64,000 nucleotides of DNA from Phoronis australis (lineage: Eukaryota; Phoronida; Phoronidae). Shown here piece by piece: positions 1 through 11,504 of this stretch; the first letter of the stretch is position 1, and each line of letters opens with the position of its first letter. Where the stretch lies: NCBI GenBank assembly GCA_002633005.1, contig NMRA01000035.1, positions 1,025,253 to 1,089,252 of the forward strand, given 5' to 3'. The notes under the pieces are model-generated. The model ran no database searches, had not been told where the DNA came from, and saw nothing but the letters and a program-made list of their open reading frames with translations. Made by a program: the position numbers and the translations under genes.

Positions 1-333
1 TTGTGGTATGTAAAATGGGTATTCTTAGCATTTAATTGTAAGTTTTGTGTATTCACAGTTGTTCATATGGACTAATTTGTTCTTACTGTTTTCATGTTTT
101 ATTAGCTAGTGATTACCTTGTTTTATGCAATTCAAAACATAATTCTGTACACAAAGCAATAGTTTTTAAATTCATACATTTAGTACAACTCGATGGAAGT
201 TGTTAAACATCGAGTACTTGTAATAAAAATGAATTTTTATAAAATCTCAGTCGTTAATTTTATCCTTTTTAAATTCTAAGTCAGTGATGAGTCTAACGCA
301 TGGTAATTGTGCTTGTTTGCTCGTAAATTTCAG

Positions 334-596
334 GCCAAGTGTACGTGGATGGCAAGAAGTTGACTAACGTGTTGCCCAGTTTAACACAGGGATCCACTTT
401 GACATTTAACACGGAACTAATATCTCCGAACAAAATACGCGTTTCTATTGAAACCAACGACAAACAGGTGACGGTGGACTGGAAAGAGGATCGGGAGCCG
501 ACTCATGTCTCTGCTCAGGGCAATGGAGACTGGTGCATACCCCTCTACTTTGGTCTGCAGTTTCAGTCGATAGGATGGAAAGTTTTTGTTCAATAA
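334..596 (+). CDS. CRLF3: CRLF3-like protein, last coding exon (partial gene)
   Basis: This is the C-terminal exon of a cytokine receptor-like factor 3 homologue, an intracellular protein with coiled-coil, fibronectin III and C-terminal SPRY-like regions. A clean acceptor (TTTCAG) ends at 333; the exon enters with two bases of a split codon, encodes about 86 residues and stops at TAA 594-596. The match to the family is direct: VYVDGKKLTNVLPSLTQGST corresponds to the VFVNGKEMTNQLPAVTSGST segment of vertebrate CRLF3. The end, LYFGLQFQSIGWKVFVQ, matches the vertebrate LYFGCSFFYPGWKVLVF ending. Upstream exons lie outside the window. An AATAAA overlaps the stop codon (592-597), which is odd but may not be the signal used. 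Family identity is from remembered homology; the intron boundary is seen directly. Confidence 0.85.
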
Positions 597-3459
597 ATGT
601 CATTGTTGGAATCATTGAAAGGGTGTTTAGCAAGTGTAACCCAGTGGTGGCAAGTGTTCACGTCCTTTTCCGTAGAAGTGTTATTCTTTGGGAACAACAA
701 AGCTATCTCTATTACATGTCATGCCACAGTTACTGAACAATGCTGTGCAAGTCACTGAACAGTTAATCTTTTCAGTTAGATAACCAGTAAGCTTTACTGT
801 ATTTGTTCAGGTTAATGCCTACATTTGGCTGTTAAGCACTTAACCTCTAATTTTCGTAATTTTCACTTTTGGAATGGCCACCGTTAATCAAGCGTTTTGG
901 TTCCTTAAATCACCATTTTTAATACACACTTCAACTAATAAAATGTGCACAATTTGCTTGACTGTGTTTTGCAAAATACAGATTGCCTGCATTTCAAATA
1001 TTTTACTTAAAAATAACTCCATGATTGCTTACTCAATTGATACTTCAAGCAAACGCCCTCACTGACTTCAAATAACTTTAGCATATAAGTCCCACGGAGG
1101 GATAATCGAGTCAAACCAAAGTCACAAACTTTGAAGTCGTATGAATCGAGTTAGCAACGCGATATGATGTGTAATTTAGAATGTTAACTCACCGTCTTAA
1201 AGAACCAAAACAATGTTTCCACCCCAAAACATGTATCAAAACAGTGTTCTTTTCAAAGAGGGTGCCACATGGGGCTTAAGCGCCCATACTCGGCTTAAAG
1301 TCCACCGCGTTACTTTTTGAGATTTCTTACTTGTGTGCTTTGGGTTTTAACCTTGAAGAATAAGGAATGCAACCCATGGTCTGTAGTTTTGACAATTTTA
1401 TATTTGAAAGTGTGTCAGGTGAAACTATTCAGGGTTATTTGTGCTCCAGTAGTTTGTGCCAATTGAAAGGTGCGTTACTTTACTGTAATTAACCTATTGC
1501 CAGGATTTTGAGTGACAGCTTAACTGACCAATCAGAACGCAGCATTCTTGACACACCTGACAAACAGCCTGTTATTTTTTAAAACTTATTGTTCATTTGT
1601 CGACTTTTCGCAAGGGAGCGGAGCTTGCGTTAGGTCAATTCTGAGGGCTTTTAAGTCATGCATTAGTTGCCTAAGAGTTGTGTTTTACTACACCGTTGCT
1701 TGCATGTTGTTAACAAGTGTTGATTTGGTTGCACATTGTGTTACTCCTGGTGAAAAGAACTGCTATGATTGGCTAGTACAGAAGGACAAAGGTTTCCACT
1801 TGGTGGTGGATTTACGAAAACCAGGTCCCTAAACTGAGCTCAGGTTAGAGCTGTTACAAGTGCGAAATTCTCTTACATTTGGTAATGATGCGCACAGGTG
1901 TCTTGGTGCTACCAACCATAAAGAACTAAGTTCTACATTTTTAAGCTTCAATTTGTTTTTCTATCAACCGTTTGTGCATTTTTAGTAATGGAAATCTTTT
2001 GTGTGCCATTTTCTTTTGTGACAGAGTCTCCGAGGCCTTCTCTAGTAAGAAATCAGATGCATATCAATGACTTTAAACATTTTCTTGGAGCTCCTAATCT
2101 TTTGCTTGCTTTCTTGTTTGCGACCCACCCTGCTGTGCCTGTTGCCGGAAACAAAAATTGAAAACTGTTCTACTTTTGTACATGTGTATTTTTACTTGCT
2201 TAAAATTAATGGTCACAAACTTCAGGTCTTAATCTTCCTTGTCCTTCCGGGCTCCCAGCCTTCTTGAGGCCCCTGCGCTCAAGCCTTGCCAGCCTTATGA
2301 TTAATCCGATTACATTATTTTTTTTACAAATAACAGGTTTGCAAATTTTATACACTGGTGGAGTTCAAATTTGAATGTTTTGCGATATTTGTATAGCGAC
2401 AAGTGCAAGGTTTACAACGTGTGGGTCCATGAGCACCCAGAATTGTAGGGTCTTGTTGTTGCCTCCATGTCATGTAATCAGATATACCTGTTTCTTTGTG
2501 TTGTGACTCTCACACTTGAATTGAAGGTTGCACATTTTGGTCTTGTGGGAACCTTGGGCGCATGATTTTTTAAACCAAATTTGAACTTTGCACTGTTATT
2601 TTTAAATTATCGTATAAGTGCAGTATAGAATTGCGCTTTAAAGTGTCGTAATTTCACAAACTAAAATCTTTATGGCATTATGTATTTGTTTTTTGATCTC
2701 TAGGTGAAGGAACTGTTTTTAAGAGCTTTAAGGGGGGATTACTTGTGTTAGATACAGCCCTTTCTAAAATATAAGTATGGTATATTTTCAGCATTACTTT
2801 CAAAATGGCCATTGGCGACTGTAGAGAAGTGACATAAAAGCCTAGTGAGAGGCCTATGTCTTGCTGTGTGTGCATCAAATGCCATTTATCAAGCACAATC
2901 ACATACACAGACTTATCAACAGCCAGGAAGTCATTGTTTGCCCTGTGGAAGCAGAGACACACGAGATCTGGCCTTTCGCTAGACTGTTTAAATCACTTTC
3001 CTATTGTTGCCTGGCACGGAGACTTGTAATTAACACTGAAAATGTGGGAAATAACCAGAAACTTTCACTTTTAGAAAGGGTAATGTTAAAAACACTTGCG
3101 TATTTTTCATTTTCAAGTTGTTAGTTCATATCAAGTCTGTAACCATAAAATGACTTTTTGTATTGCACGTGTTGACCCCTTGCATCTATATAATTTTACC
3201 AGTGCCAATTATTGGATATAATGAGTTGCCTTTTTGTATTGGATGTGGGAAATACGTTTCAGCACCATAAAACTCGCATAAGTTGGACATGCATAAGTCC
3301 GCCAAATGTAATGGTATGGTTGTTCTAGTACGTAGACTTCTTTCCGTAAGTTGAATTCACCATACTCTGATAAAATCTCGATTCTGTTGGATGCTATGTC
3401 TGCGAATTTTACTGTATTGCATCTACATGTCATTAAAATATTATCACATATGCATTGCG
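597..3459. other. Intergenic stretch between convergent CRLF3 and PRXL2A genes
   Basis: The start presumably holds the CRLF3 3' UTR. Beyond that I see no exon with recognisable homology: the open frames here are short, lack family motifs and are not bounded by consistent splice sites. The DNA is AT-rich with no clear tandem repeat. Confidence 0.5.
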
Positions 3460-3465
3460 TTTATT
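3460..3465 (-). terminator. Candidate poly(A) signal for PRXL2A/SelU
   Basis: AATAAA on the minus strand, lying past the SECIS hairpin, so a transcript ending here would keep the SECIS. A second AATAAA sits at 3555-3560. Which one is used cannot be told from sequence. Confidence 0.4.
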
Positions 3466-3628
3466 AAAAAAAAAACAGCAGCAAAAGTGACTGAGTTTAC
3501 TTTTCCATGACCAAAAGGTACATAAGCTTGAGCAGTAAAATTTCCCTCATGTAATTTATTCACATCTAAAGACATCCGTCAATTCAAATTTCTTGTTGAA
3601 CTAAAAATTACCATGCAGGTCCAAGTAC

Positions 3629-3669
3629 ATCAGGTGGAAGTCTTCTTAAATTTCATCCTCCACCGTCAT
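3629..3669 (-). promoter_or_regulatory. SECIS element in PRXL2A/SelU 3' UTR
   Basis: A selenocysteine insertion sequence recruits SBP2 and the Sec-tRNA elongation factor so that UGA is read as selenocysteine. Read on the minus strand, ATGA(C) at 3669-3665 faces TGAT at 3632-3629, giving the non-Watson-Crick quartet U.U, G.A, A.G, C.U. Directly above it is an 8-bp helix: GGTGGAGG (3664-3657) with CTTCCACC (3640-3633), all paired including one G-U. The 16-nt apical loop carries unpaired AA at 3653-3652, 12 nt after ATGA, as the eukaryotic consensus requires. It lies about 1.03 kb past the stop and before candidate poly(A) signals. The helix below the quartet looks weak by eye. Confidence 0.85.
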
Positions 3670-4701
3670 CAAACGAATGTGTATGTGCATTTAAAGTCCA
3701 AGAGAAATATAAAACTGCGTACAACATTACAGCAAAATCTCAACAGTTTCAGACAAAAACAATTACTAAACTTCCACTATTCTCATTTTTCAAAGGGTTC
3801 TTACATTTTTGTGAAGTCCCAGAATTTTTTGAAACATTGTTTGATGAAAGCTATAATGCAGAATTTGAACATGAGTAAAGCGTTCCTTTTTTGAAAAAAT
3901 GAGAAAATAAAATTTCTCATGTCAGACATATTGTGTCCTAAACTGGCGAGATTTTACCCATTCATCACTAACTGTTACAAACATTGTCTCAATAACTTAA
4001 CAAAGACACTGAGTACTATCCAATCTGTAAACACATTAAAAATATCTTTGAAATTTGTTTTTGGTTGATTGAAGGTACCGGTAATTGCCAATACCTCGCT
4101 GTTAAAGCACAAACCACTCCAAATCAAAATGATTGTACAAGGAAATGTTGTGAACTTTCATCTCTAGTGGATGTCGAAGCATTCTGACAGCATTATTTCA
4201 AATTACAAACTGTTTATCAGGTCGCATGATTTCCGCCACGACAGAGGAAAACAACACCTTAAAATAAAAATGTGCATGCAACAAACTTAAAATAAACAAG
4301 TGGAAATGCTTTTCCTTTACGCTACAACCTGAATAAAAGGAACAAATAAAATTTAAAAAAGTCCATAATCCTTTATCACAGACATAACATTTAAATAATG
4401 TTTTTTTCAATTCAAGCTTCTTCACCGAGGCTGATAACCATCGAACATTACAAGCATGATATATATAGAATGTGATTAGACAAGATAGTTCATTTATATT
4501 TTTCTTCTGTCAATAAAGAAATTGCATCCATACATGTAAGAAAAGCTACAAAAATTGACATGTTATGCATATGAACAGTAAGAAACGTATTGTAGTTTTC
4601 ACATGTATAGTTGGTGCAGAGTACTATGGAATGTAATGTGAACAAAATGATGAAAATTTCCCTTGTACATTGTTTAATATTAATAATGAACCAGCAAGCA
4701 T

Positions 4702-4838
4702 TTATAACTTTGCACTGGGTTTGGGAGCTATTTTATCAACAGCGTCCAATATGGCCTTTTTAGATGTGATATCGCCGAACTCTTGTTCACGGTGCTCTAG
4801 TAAAATTCCTTGATCACCTCGACCCATTACGAACAGCC
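4702..4838 (-). CDS. PRXL2A: PRXL2A/SelU exon 5 (terminal)
   Basis: Encodes GLFVMGRGDQGILLEHREQE then FGDITSKKAILDAVDKIAPK and PSAKL, then TAA. Acceptor TTCGCAG|GGC completes the split Gly codon from exon 4. It matches the human VVGSGKQGILLEHREKEFGD region closely. Confidence 0.94.
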
Positions 4839-7800
4839 CTGCGAAATACAAGAAAAAAGTGTGTAGTCTTGCCATGCACGGACAGGGACACACAGCTAGT
4901 ATGACTACAAGGTGGGACATGTAACAGCATCAATGATCGCTGTTTTGTTTCAATTTCACTTCTGTAAGAAATACTTTGGAGTGAAATTAGGCAAGTCAAG
5001 ACTAAGTTTTGCAACTGAACTAAGACCGGGGTTAAGGTTATCTAGGACCTTAATAAACAACCTCAACTCTTAAGTCAAACATCGAAAAAACTATGCTTTG
5101 TTAACCATTACAAATTTATATTTTGTGTAATGAGAAAGAATATCGAGGATTCTAGAAATATGCTTCTTACTACTATGTCTAAGAAAAATTTTCCTTTGCA
5201 AGAAAGGTACATTCATACCAAAATAACCCCCCCCCCAGCTGATTTTACTGAAACTTGTTTGAATGAAAACTTTCACGAAAACAACAACGGATTTAAAACT
5301 TGACATGTTTCGGTGTCATTTATTAAACACCATCCTCAGAAGTCATAATACAGTGGCCACCTAGCTAGGCCCAGCAACAAGTAATGAAGCACAGATACAG
5401 TCAGTTACAGGGAGTGACAATGAACTATACCAACAATGACAACCTGTGGTGTGTCAGTTGCCTATTGAGATTGGGCTTGCACCAACTGATATGTAAAGCC
5501 TCACGAATTTTAAGCTCCTTTGTTGTTACTGCCTGGTCTATTATTGCAAAGTCATTGAAAGAGCACTGCTGATAACAATGATTGGAGCTCTGCAGGTGAA
5601 TATTTACATGTGAATTACTGTCAGAATTTAGATGTTCCTTGGTCCTGGTTTTCAAATGGCGAACAGTTTCGCCTATATAACTGGAGCCACATCCAGCACA
5701 GTGTTTAATAAATGACACCGAAACATGTCAAGTTTTAAATCCGTTGTTGTTTTCGTGAACATATGCTGTTACTTGCTATCATGGAAATGAAAACTTTACG
5801 TTAAATCTCAAAACACTGTTAGGACTTTGCTGTAAAATGCCTAGTTTTCACATACAGAGTGATATATGTATAAGACCGTTATTTTTTTACAAAAATACTT
5901 TATTTACTAAGTGAATAATCAAAAATTCCTCAATACAAAAACCGCATTCAATTTTGGCTAAATTTCCTGAAACTTGATTGCTTTTGCACCTAGCACTTAA
6001 CTGGAATTTCACTTACTATGACCAACAGAATAACTGAATGGCATAATAATGGCAAATGGATCTGTTCCACAACAATGTTGTTTAACTAACTGCGAAAAAA
6101 ATCCATTTCATAGCCGAATAACTCGAACATAAAGTGTTTTCAGCAAAGCTATGGCAAAGTACAATATAAAGTGGCTCTCTGTATTAGCAAACAAAATGCA
6201 AAGGTGCAAAATGTAGTAAAGTAGAAATTTATAAAGTACCTCCCATTAACCGCCCTTCGCCCTCTAAGTTGTTGGGGAAGCCACTTGACGCTGCACGGTA
6301 CGCATTTTTGAAGAATCCAGGCCGCAAAAAGTTGGCCAGAAACATCCAGTTTTCCTTGGGACCATAGAACTTTCTCTGCAAACAGATTCATACCCAATTA
6401 TTACAGTCTTAAATTGCTGACTTAAAGAAACCGTGAGGACTGCATTATGGAACTTTTGTCACTTACAATTACCTTTAACATGAAATTTAATTCTAGAAAG
6501 TTATTGTCCGTTCCTGTCATTTCTTGTCTGCAGCCACAGTCAAAGCGTTTCAGCTGCTCAAAAGACGGTGATTAAAAAGACTGCTTTCAAATCAAAATCC
6601 AGCATCAAAAAGAAAAATAAATTCACCATAACTGCCCGAGTATAAGCTCGGTATAAGCTGAGGTACACCAGGGCTTGATGTTGATGGTGGCTCTTTATGA
6701 AACAAGGACTGAAAAAGATGCACCAATGGGGAGAGGGTGTCAGGATCGTTTTGCATTTTTGGCCAAGAGAAAATTGAGGAAAGCGAAAAATAACTGGAGA
6801 TTGAGTGAAATCTGGTGACTTGTCACCAGAGGCATCTTATAGTAGCCAAACTGCCCGTTGATTAAGTGAAATCGAATAGCAGACTTAGTTCAAGTGAACA
6901 AAAGTTAGACCACAGTGGCAAATAATCTGTTTCTGAAACAGCCCTCCTGGGAAATTCTGAGGATGCAAAATCACTTTGAGGAAAGTGGCCATTTTGGAAG
7001 CAGCCTCCAGGAAGTTCTTTCAAAAATTCCGTTTCCAACTTTTGTTTATTCTTGTGTATAAACCCATCTGCTCTCGTATCAACAAACATCACATACATCT
7101 TGGTCCATATCAAATTCATCAGATCATTTCCTTTGAATGGCGCAGTGTTAATAGGACAAAAAGCATTATCTCTAGGATTCATGGTGCCTCAAGACGGGCC
7201 ATTACCGTATCTTTTGTCAAACGGTTATTTAGAAGAAATAATTACAAGCAGACCAAGGAAAACAAGTTTAGGTAGAGGAAACACTATTCCAACCCAGTTC
7301 GTAATACTCGATTAACTCAGTGTGACCCTATGAATGATAATCAGAGATGTCATGAATTCTCATGAAGTTAATTAAGTGCAAATTTCATCATTTCCTATGA
7401 CGTACAACTTTCCCAACAAAACAGTTTATGTTACATAACAATTCCAGGACATCTTGTGTTGTTGTTTACTATGTCACTAACCAGTGCCCACTCATAGTGA
7501 AACCCTATATGCCAGACAGCTGTTCAGACTCCATTAATGTTTATGGTTTGGATGAAATCACCGGAACTTTCAATATTGTTGTCGTTTTGCACTCACTACC
7601 CACACATATTTCTATTCACTATATATATTGTAGCTAGAGTTAATAAACTTTGTGTGTCAGTAGAAAATCAACGACTGTTAGTTTTAATGCTGCTCTCCAT
7701 CGACTTGTTGTTGCTACCTTGTTAGCCAACTATCTACCGTTCAACCAAGAACCGGGTAACATTACACAACTATGCTATCACGGCCTATCCCACATTACTC

Positions 7801-10664
7801 GAGCCGTATTCTCCACAAGACACCAATAGGTTCAAACATGAAAGGGGTAAAACATCTTCACCTGGAAACTGTTTAACTGAGATTCCAGTGGTAACTGGCA
7901 ACACGTAGTGAAGCTGCCTCGGAAAGCAAGATTCAAACCGCGTGTGTGAACCGCAACAGCATCATGTGAAGTACAAGTCACATTCACAGTTGTGGAATTA
8001 CGAACAGAGTTGATATAAACCCACGTGTAAGCCAATCCCCATCTTCGAACCACCCAAATTGCAGGCCCTGGGGTTCATACTCGGACTGGTACAGTATATT
8101 TTGAGATTGAGAACAACCATTTACCTTGCTATCTAGGAACACTTCTCCAACTGTGAAATATTTTTCCTTGAATTCTGGGACACCCACATCCTCGTGGACA
8201 ACAGCATAAACTGGCACATCACGAGCCCTTAGGTCAGATTTGTGCAGAGAGGACAACGCATCGGCTTCCTGAAGAAGGCAGAACGGGCTTCATGAAGCCT
8301 CATCATGAATGCTTTTACATTGCAACAGAGGATTCTTTACACAATAAATATGATTTGTTCAGGTAAACTTGAGCTACATTTCACATTAAAAGGTTTAAAA
8401 GAGTCTGTAAATCTATTCCTTTCCATCACAAAGGCCAACTTTTGATTCAGACCGCTTAAAATTAGGAAATTTGTCTCAAATTTTACCTGCGTCAAATAAG
8501 AGAGAATTTATTGTCTTGTGAAAATCAAGGCCATTATTGCTAGAAACCAAGCTCCAGGTTTATTTCAGATGTCGCAAACTGTCTCGAGCAATGAACTCTC
8601 AAATTTTTCCAAGCCCAGAAACGACATCTCATATGAGTTAGGAACAAGTTGAGACTAGTTTGAGAGCAGTAAGAGGTCTTACTTTAAAGTCATCTCCTTT
8701 GACAGAACACTGCGGATTTATAGTCGTTTTAAGTGATTGGGAACACCATTTTTTATCAGAAAGAACCCTGGCCAGAGATCAGTTGTTTAACTGACACACC
8801 CAGTAATACTTGATGGCAACAGTCTGATATAACGTGCCGGTATTTTGAGAACCAGTTTGATGCCCGTTATTCAGAGGAGAAAACTGCTTCTCAAAAATCG
8901 AGAATGTTATATCTGACCATTAACAAACTCGACAGCCCTTGTCAGATTGTATTTTCTGGGAAAAGAGTTCACAGATAAGATATGCAGGGCTATTGGGGAA
9001 TGCAAAAAGCTAGTTACAAGATGCACCATGATAATTGGTGTTCATAGTCCAAACGTAAAGTAAATAACATATAAATCGATAAGTGAAAAAATTAACTTGA
9101 AATTGGGACGCTTGCCACTAATCTGGTCTGACACATTTAGAAGGCCACCGCTGACCTCACTAAGGAAAATTTTGTCAGTCAAAATTCCCAGCACTTGTTG
9201 ATTTTTTTTTAGTAAATCAGTTTTCAGTAAAAACATTTTTCACATAGGGAAGTGCACTTCCTAAATGTAGTATGGTGGAAGCATTGAGCAAGAAATCAGT
9301 TGTTCGGTAAATGTACATCACTGAACAATATTAAGAGACCAACCTCTCTGCACAAAAATCATCCAGTTCGTCGCACCACCATAATTACTGCACCATTGTC
9401 TTTCCACAGGTCACTGGCCTGTAAATACAGAGAAATTGGCAATCGTCAATTATAGGGGTCCAGCACTTTGAGAACTAGTTTGATGCCTGTTATTCAGTGA
9501 AGAAAACTGGTTCTCAAAATGCGGGGCCCCTGAAAGTAACTAGGTTCGAGAATATATATATATATGTATATGTATATGAATATATATATACATATATATA
9601 TATATATGTGCATAAGAAAATGGAGCCCAGCTATACGTCTGGTATTTTTCGACATCATTAGAAAATTGAAACAATACAAAAGCAGTGTACCGCACCAACT
9701 TTGCATACCAAGAAATGCAAACATGCCAAACAATGAAGCAGATGACGCAGATGACGGTGCAAAAAAACATCAACATATCTGTTGATCTAACAATTAAAAT
9801 ACAAGCCATCAAAAGTGCCATTCCAAAGTGAAAACTATTGGAAATAATTTTTCAAGCTTGTTTTTACTAGGAAACGTTTTTTGCATTGGGACACAAATTT
9901 GCAGAGATTCTGAGTTTGAACAAATTTTGCTTGATAGGTGCAGGAAAAATTTATCCATAACCTATAGGATTCGTCGATTCAGTACACAACAATTCAGATT
10001 GTTATCTGTATACTAAACCACTAGTATAGGTGCATATGTTGTACAACACTGACTGCGAAGTGTCATTGTATACCTACAGGGGCAACATAATTTTCCAGTG
10101 TTCACGAATCCTTTGGGTACAAGATCATTTGAGAAATTTATCATGTATTTTGCCTGAATATTTCTTTGATTTCAAAATACAGGTGAATGGCGCTATCGAC
10201 TAGTAAAACATTGGTAAAACATAAAACAAATACTATTTGAAACTTACAGCTGTGAGTGTGGTCAGGAAGTTGCAGCATTGCGTTCAGTATTCGCCGATGC
10301 GCGCGAACCGAAAACATGAACGTTGAAAGAAAAAAATGAGATAACATGTACAGCACACAACTCACAAAATGAACCGTGTCACACTGGATCTGAGCTTGCC
10401 AAATCTAGCGCTATTTGGCATATAGTAAATCTAGAATCAGTAACCAGTCAATAGAAATGATCTAGAACCAAGACACAAGCATATTCCATGAACAGGTGAC
10501 TTCATCAGACTTTTTACCTTGAATACTCTTGGCTCATCTCCAAATGTCTTCAGGTCTGTGTCAGCCAAGTACTCCAATGAGGCCTCCGTGCCAGTTGACG
10601 GCCAGTTGCAGTATATAGCCACAACTGCGACTACCCCCGCAGTGGTCCACAGCCACGATCCCAT
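4702..10664 (-). CDS. PRXL2A: PRXL2A / selenoprotein U, five exons, Sec-containing (whole CDS span)
   Basis: Peroxiredoxin-like 2A (FAM213A, SelU) is a thioredoxin-fold redox protein. Exons on the minus strand: 10664-10518, 9418-9344, 8268-8125, 6375-6240 and 4838-4702 (stop TAA 4704-4702). They total 639 nt, 212 residues, against 229 in human. All joins keep phase (0,0,0,1) with GT-AG sites. Residues 1-20 form a hydrophobic N-terminal anchor; the family signatures TDLKTFGDEP, LEGEG and GILLEHREQEFGD are present. Codon 69 is TGA (9361-9359) inside RRTG-U-FLCRE; human has Cys there and fish have Sec. A SECIS lies in the 3' UTR. Introns hold a Penelope fragment (5272-5759), two hairpin MITEs and an AT microsatellite. 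Exon 1 occurs again at 11358-11504. Confidence 0.93.
5272..5759 (-). mobile_element. Penelope-like retroelement fragment with GIY-YIG domain and inverted arms
   Basis: A minus-strand reading frame (5718-5425) encodes a GIY-YIG-type segment, FIKHCAGCGSSYIGETVRHL followed by KTRTKEHLNSD, typical of the endonuclease end of Penelope-like elements. The fragment is flanked by perfect 59-bp inverted arms at 5272-5330 and 5701-5759. No reverse transcriptase remains, so it is a truncated copy. It lies in SelU intron 4. A related copy without the second arm is at 40727-41112. Confidence 0.75.
6240..6375 (-). CDS. PRXL2A: PRXL2A/SelU exon 4
   Basis: Encodes RKFYGPKENWMFLANFLRPG then FFKNAYRAASSGFPNNLEGE and GRLMG, ending one base into the next codon (gga g|gt). 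Acceptor TTTGCAG|AGA, donor GAG|GTACTT. The KFYGP and NLEGEG motifs are diagnostic of the family. Confidence 0.93.
8125..8268 (-). CDS. PRXL2A: PRXL2A/SelU exon 3
   Basis: Encodes 48 residues (75-122), EADALSSLHKSDLRARDVPV then YAVVHEDVGVPEFKEKYF and GEVFLDSK. It matches the thioredoxin-fold helix and strand that follow the redox motif in the family (human EEAADLSSLKSML...VPLYAVVKE). Acceptor CTTCAG|GAA, donor AAG|GTAAAT, phase 0 at both ends. Confidence 0.93.
8828..8911. mobile_element. Hairpin MITE, copy 1
   Basis: Inverted ends TATAACGTGCCGG and the reverse-complement-like CGAGAATGTTATA enclose TTTTGAGAACCAG and CTGCTTCTCAAAA. The same structure is found at 9454, 15052 and 15769. It lies in a SelU intron. 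Confidence 0.6.
9344..9418 (-). CDS. PRXL2A: PRXL2A/SelU exon 2, carries the Sec UGA codon
   Basis: A 75-nt exon encoding residues 50-74: ASDLWKDNGAVIMVVRRTG, Sec, FLCRE. The acceptor is TTTACAG|GCC and the donor GAG|GTTGGT. TGA at 9361-9359 is residue 69 and forms a U-x-x-C redox motif with Cys72. ORF finders skip this exon because of the TGA. The flanking amino acids are conserved in the family on both sides of the TGA, which argues against a nonsense mutation. Confidence 0.93.
9454..9531. mobile_element. Hairpin MITE, copy 2
   Basis: The inner arms TTTGAGAACTAG and CTGGTTCTCAAA and the middle TTTGATGCCTGTTATTCAG match copy 1; the outer ends differ (AGGGGTCC and GGGGCCCCT). It lies 35 nt upstream of the Sec-exon acceptor. 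Confidence 0.55.
9550..9613. repeat. AT-rich microsatellite
   Basis: Imperfect (TA)n with ATG/GTA interruptions, in SelU intron 1. Confidence 0.9.
10518..10664 (-). CDS. PRXL2A: PRXL2A/SelU exon 1 (copy nearest exon 2)
   Basis: Encodes residues 1-49, from ATG at 10664-10662 to the donor AAG|GTAAAA. It contains the hydrophobic segment (TTAGVVAVVAIYCNW) and the conserved SLEYLADTDLKTFGDEPRVFK region. Phase 0 at the end. An identical exon sits 840 bp upstream in the duplicated block. Confidence 0.92.
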
Positions 10665-11357
10665 CTCAGCCTCCTTCGGGTCAACTCTATTAATAATAAG
10701 ATAATTAACTAATACTCAATTAACCAACAATTAGGAGGACGAACAGAGCTATTNAGAGAATCTGAGTTTGAACAAATTTTGCTTGATAGGTACAGGAAAA
10801 ATTTATCCGTAACCTATAGGATTCGTCGATTCAGTACGTAACAATTCAGATTGTTATCTGTATACTAAACCACTAGTATAGGTGCATATGTTGTACAACA
10901 CTGACTGCGAAGTGTCATTGTATACCTACAGGGGCAACACAATTTTCCAGTGTTCACGAATCCTTTGGGTACAAGATCATTTGAGAAATTTATCATGTAT
11001 TTTGCCTGAATATTTCTTTGATTTCAAAATACAGGTGAATGGCGCTATCGACTAGTAAAACATTGGTAAAACATAAAACAAATACTACTTGAAACTTACA
11101 GCTGTGAGTGTGGTCAGGAAGTTGCAGCATTGCGTTCAGTATTCGCCGATGCGCGCGAACCGAAAACATGAACGTTGAAAGAAAAAAATGAGATAACATG
11201 TACAGCACACAACTCACAAAATACTGGATCTGAGCTTGCCAAATCTAGCGCTATTTGGCATATAGTAAATCTAGAATCAGTAACCAGTCAATAGAAATGA
11301 TCTAGAACCAAGACACAAGCATATTCCATGAACAGGTGACTTCATCAGACTTTTTAC

Positions 11358-11504
11358 CTTGAATACTCTTGGCTCATCTCCAAATGTCTTCAGGTCTGTG
11401 TCAGCCAAGTACTCCAATGAGGCCTCCGTGCCAGTTGACGGCCAGTTGCAGTATATAGCCACAACTGCGACTACCCCCGCAGTGGTCCACAGCCACGATC
11501 CCAT
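11358..11504 (-). CDS. PRXL2A: Second copy of PRXL2A/SelU exon 1
   Basis: Same 49-residue exon, start codon and donor as the copy at 10518-10664, with an identical protein. It lies in the distal half of an 850-bp direct repeat separated by one N. If the duplication is real, it gives an alternative first exon that could splice over the proximal one; if it is an assembly artefact, only one exon 1 exists. I favour the artefact. Confidence 0.6.

Noticed and set aside
3613-3894. 93-codon plus-strand open frame
   Set aside because: It is antisense to the SelU 3' UTR and overlaps the SECIS; it has no recognisable motif.
9359-9361. In-frame TGA read as a premature stop or pseudogene mark in PRXL2A
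   Set aside because: Conservation continues on both sides, every splice phase fits, the position is the family's known Sec/Cys site, and a SECIS is present.
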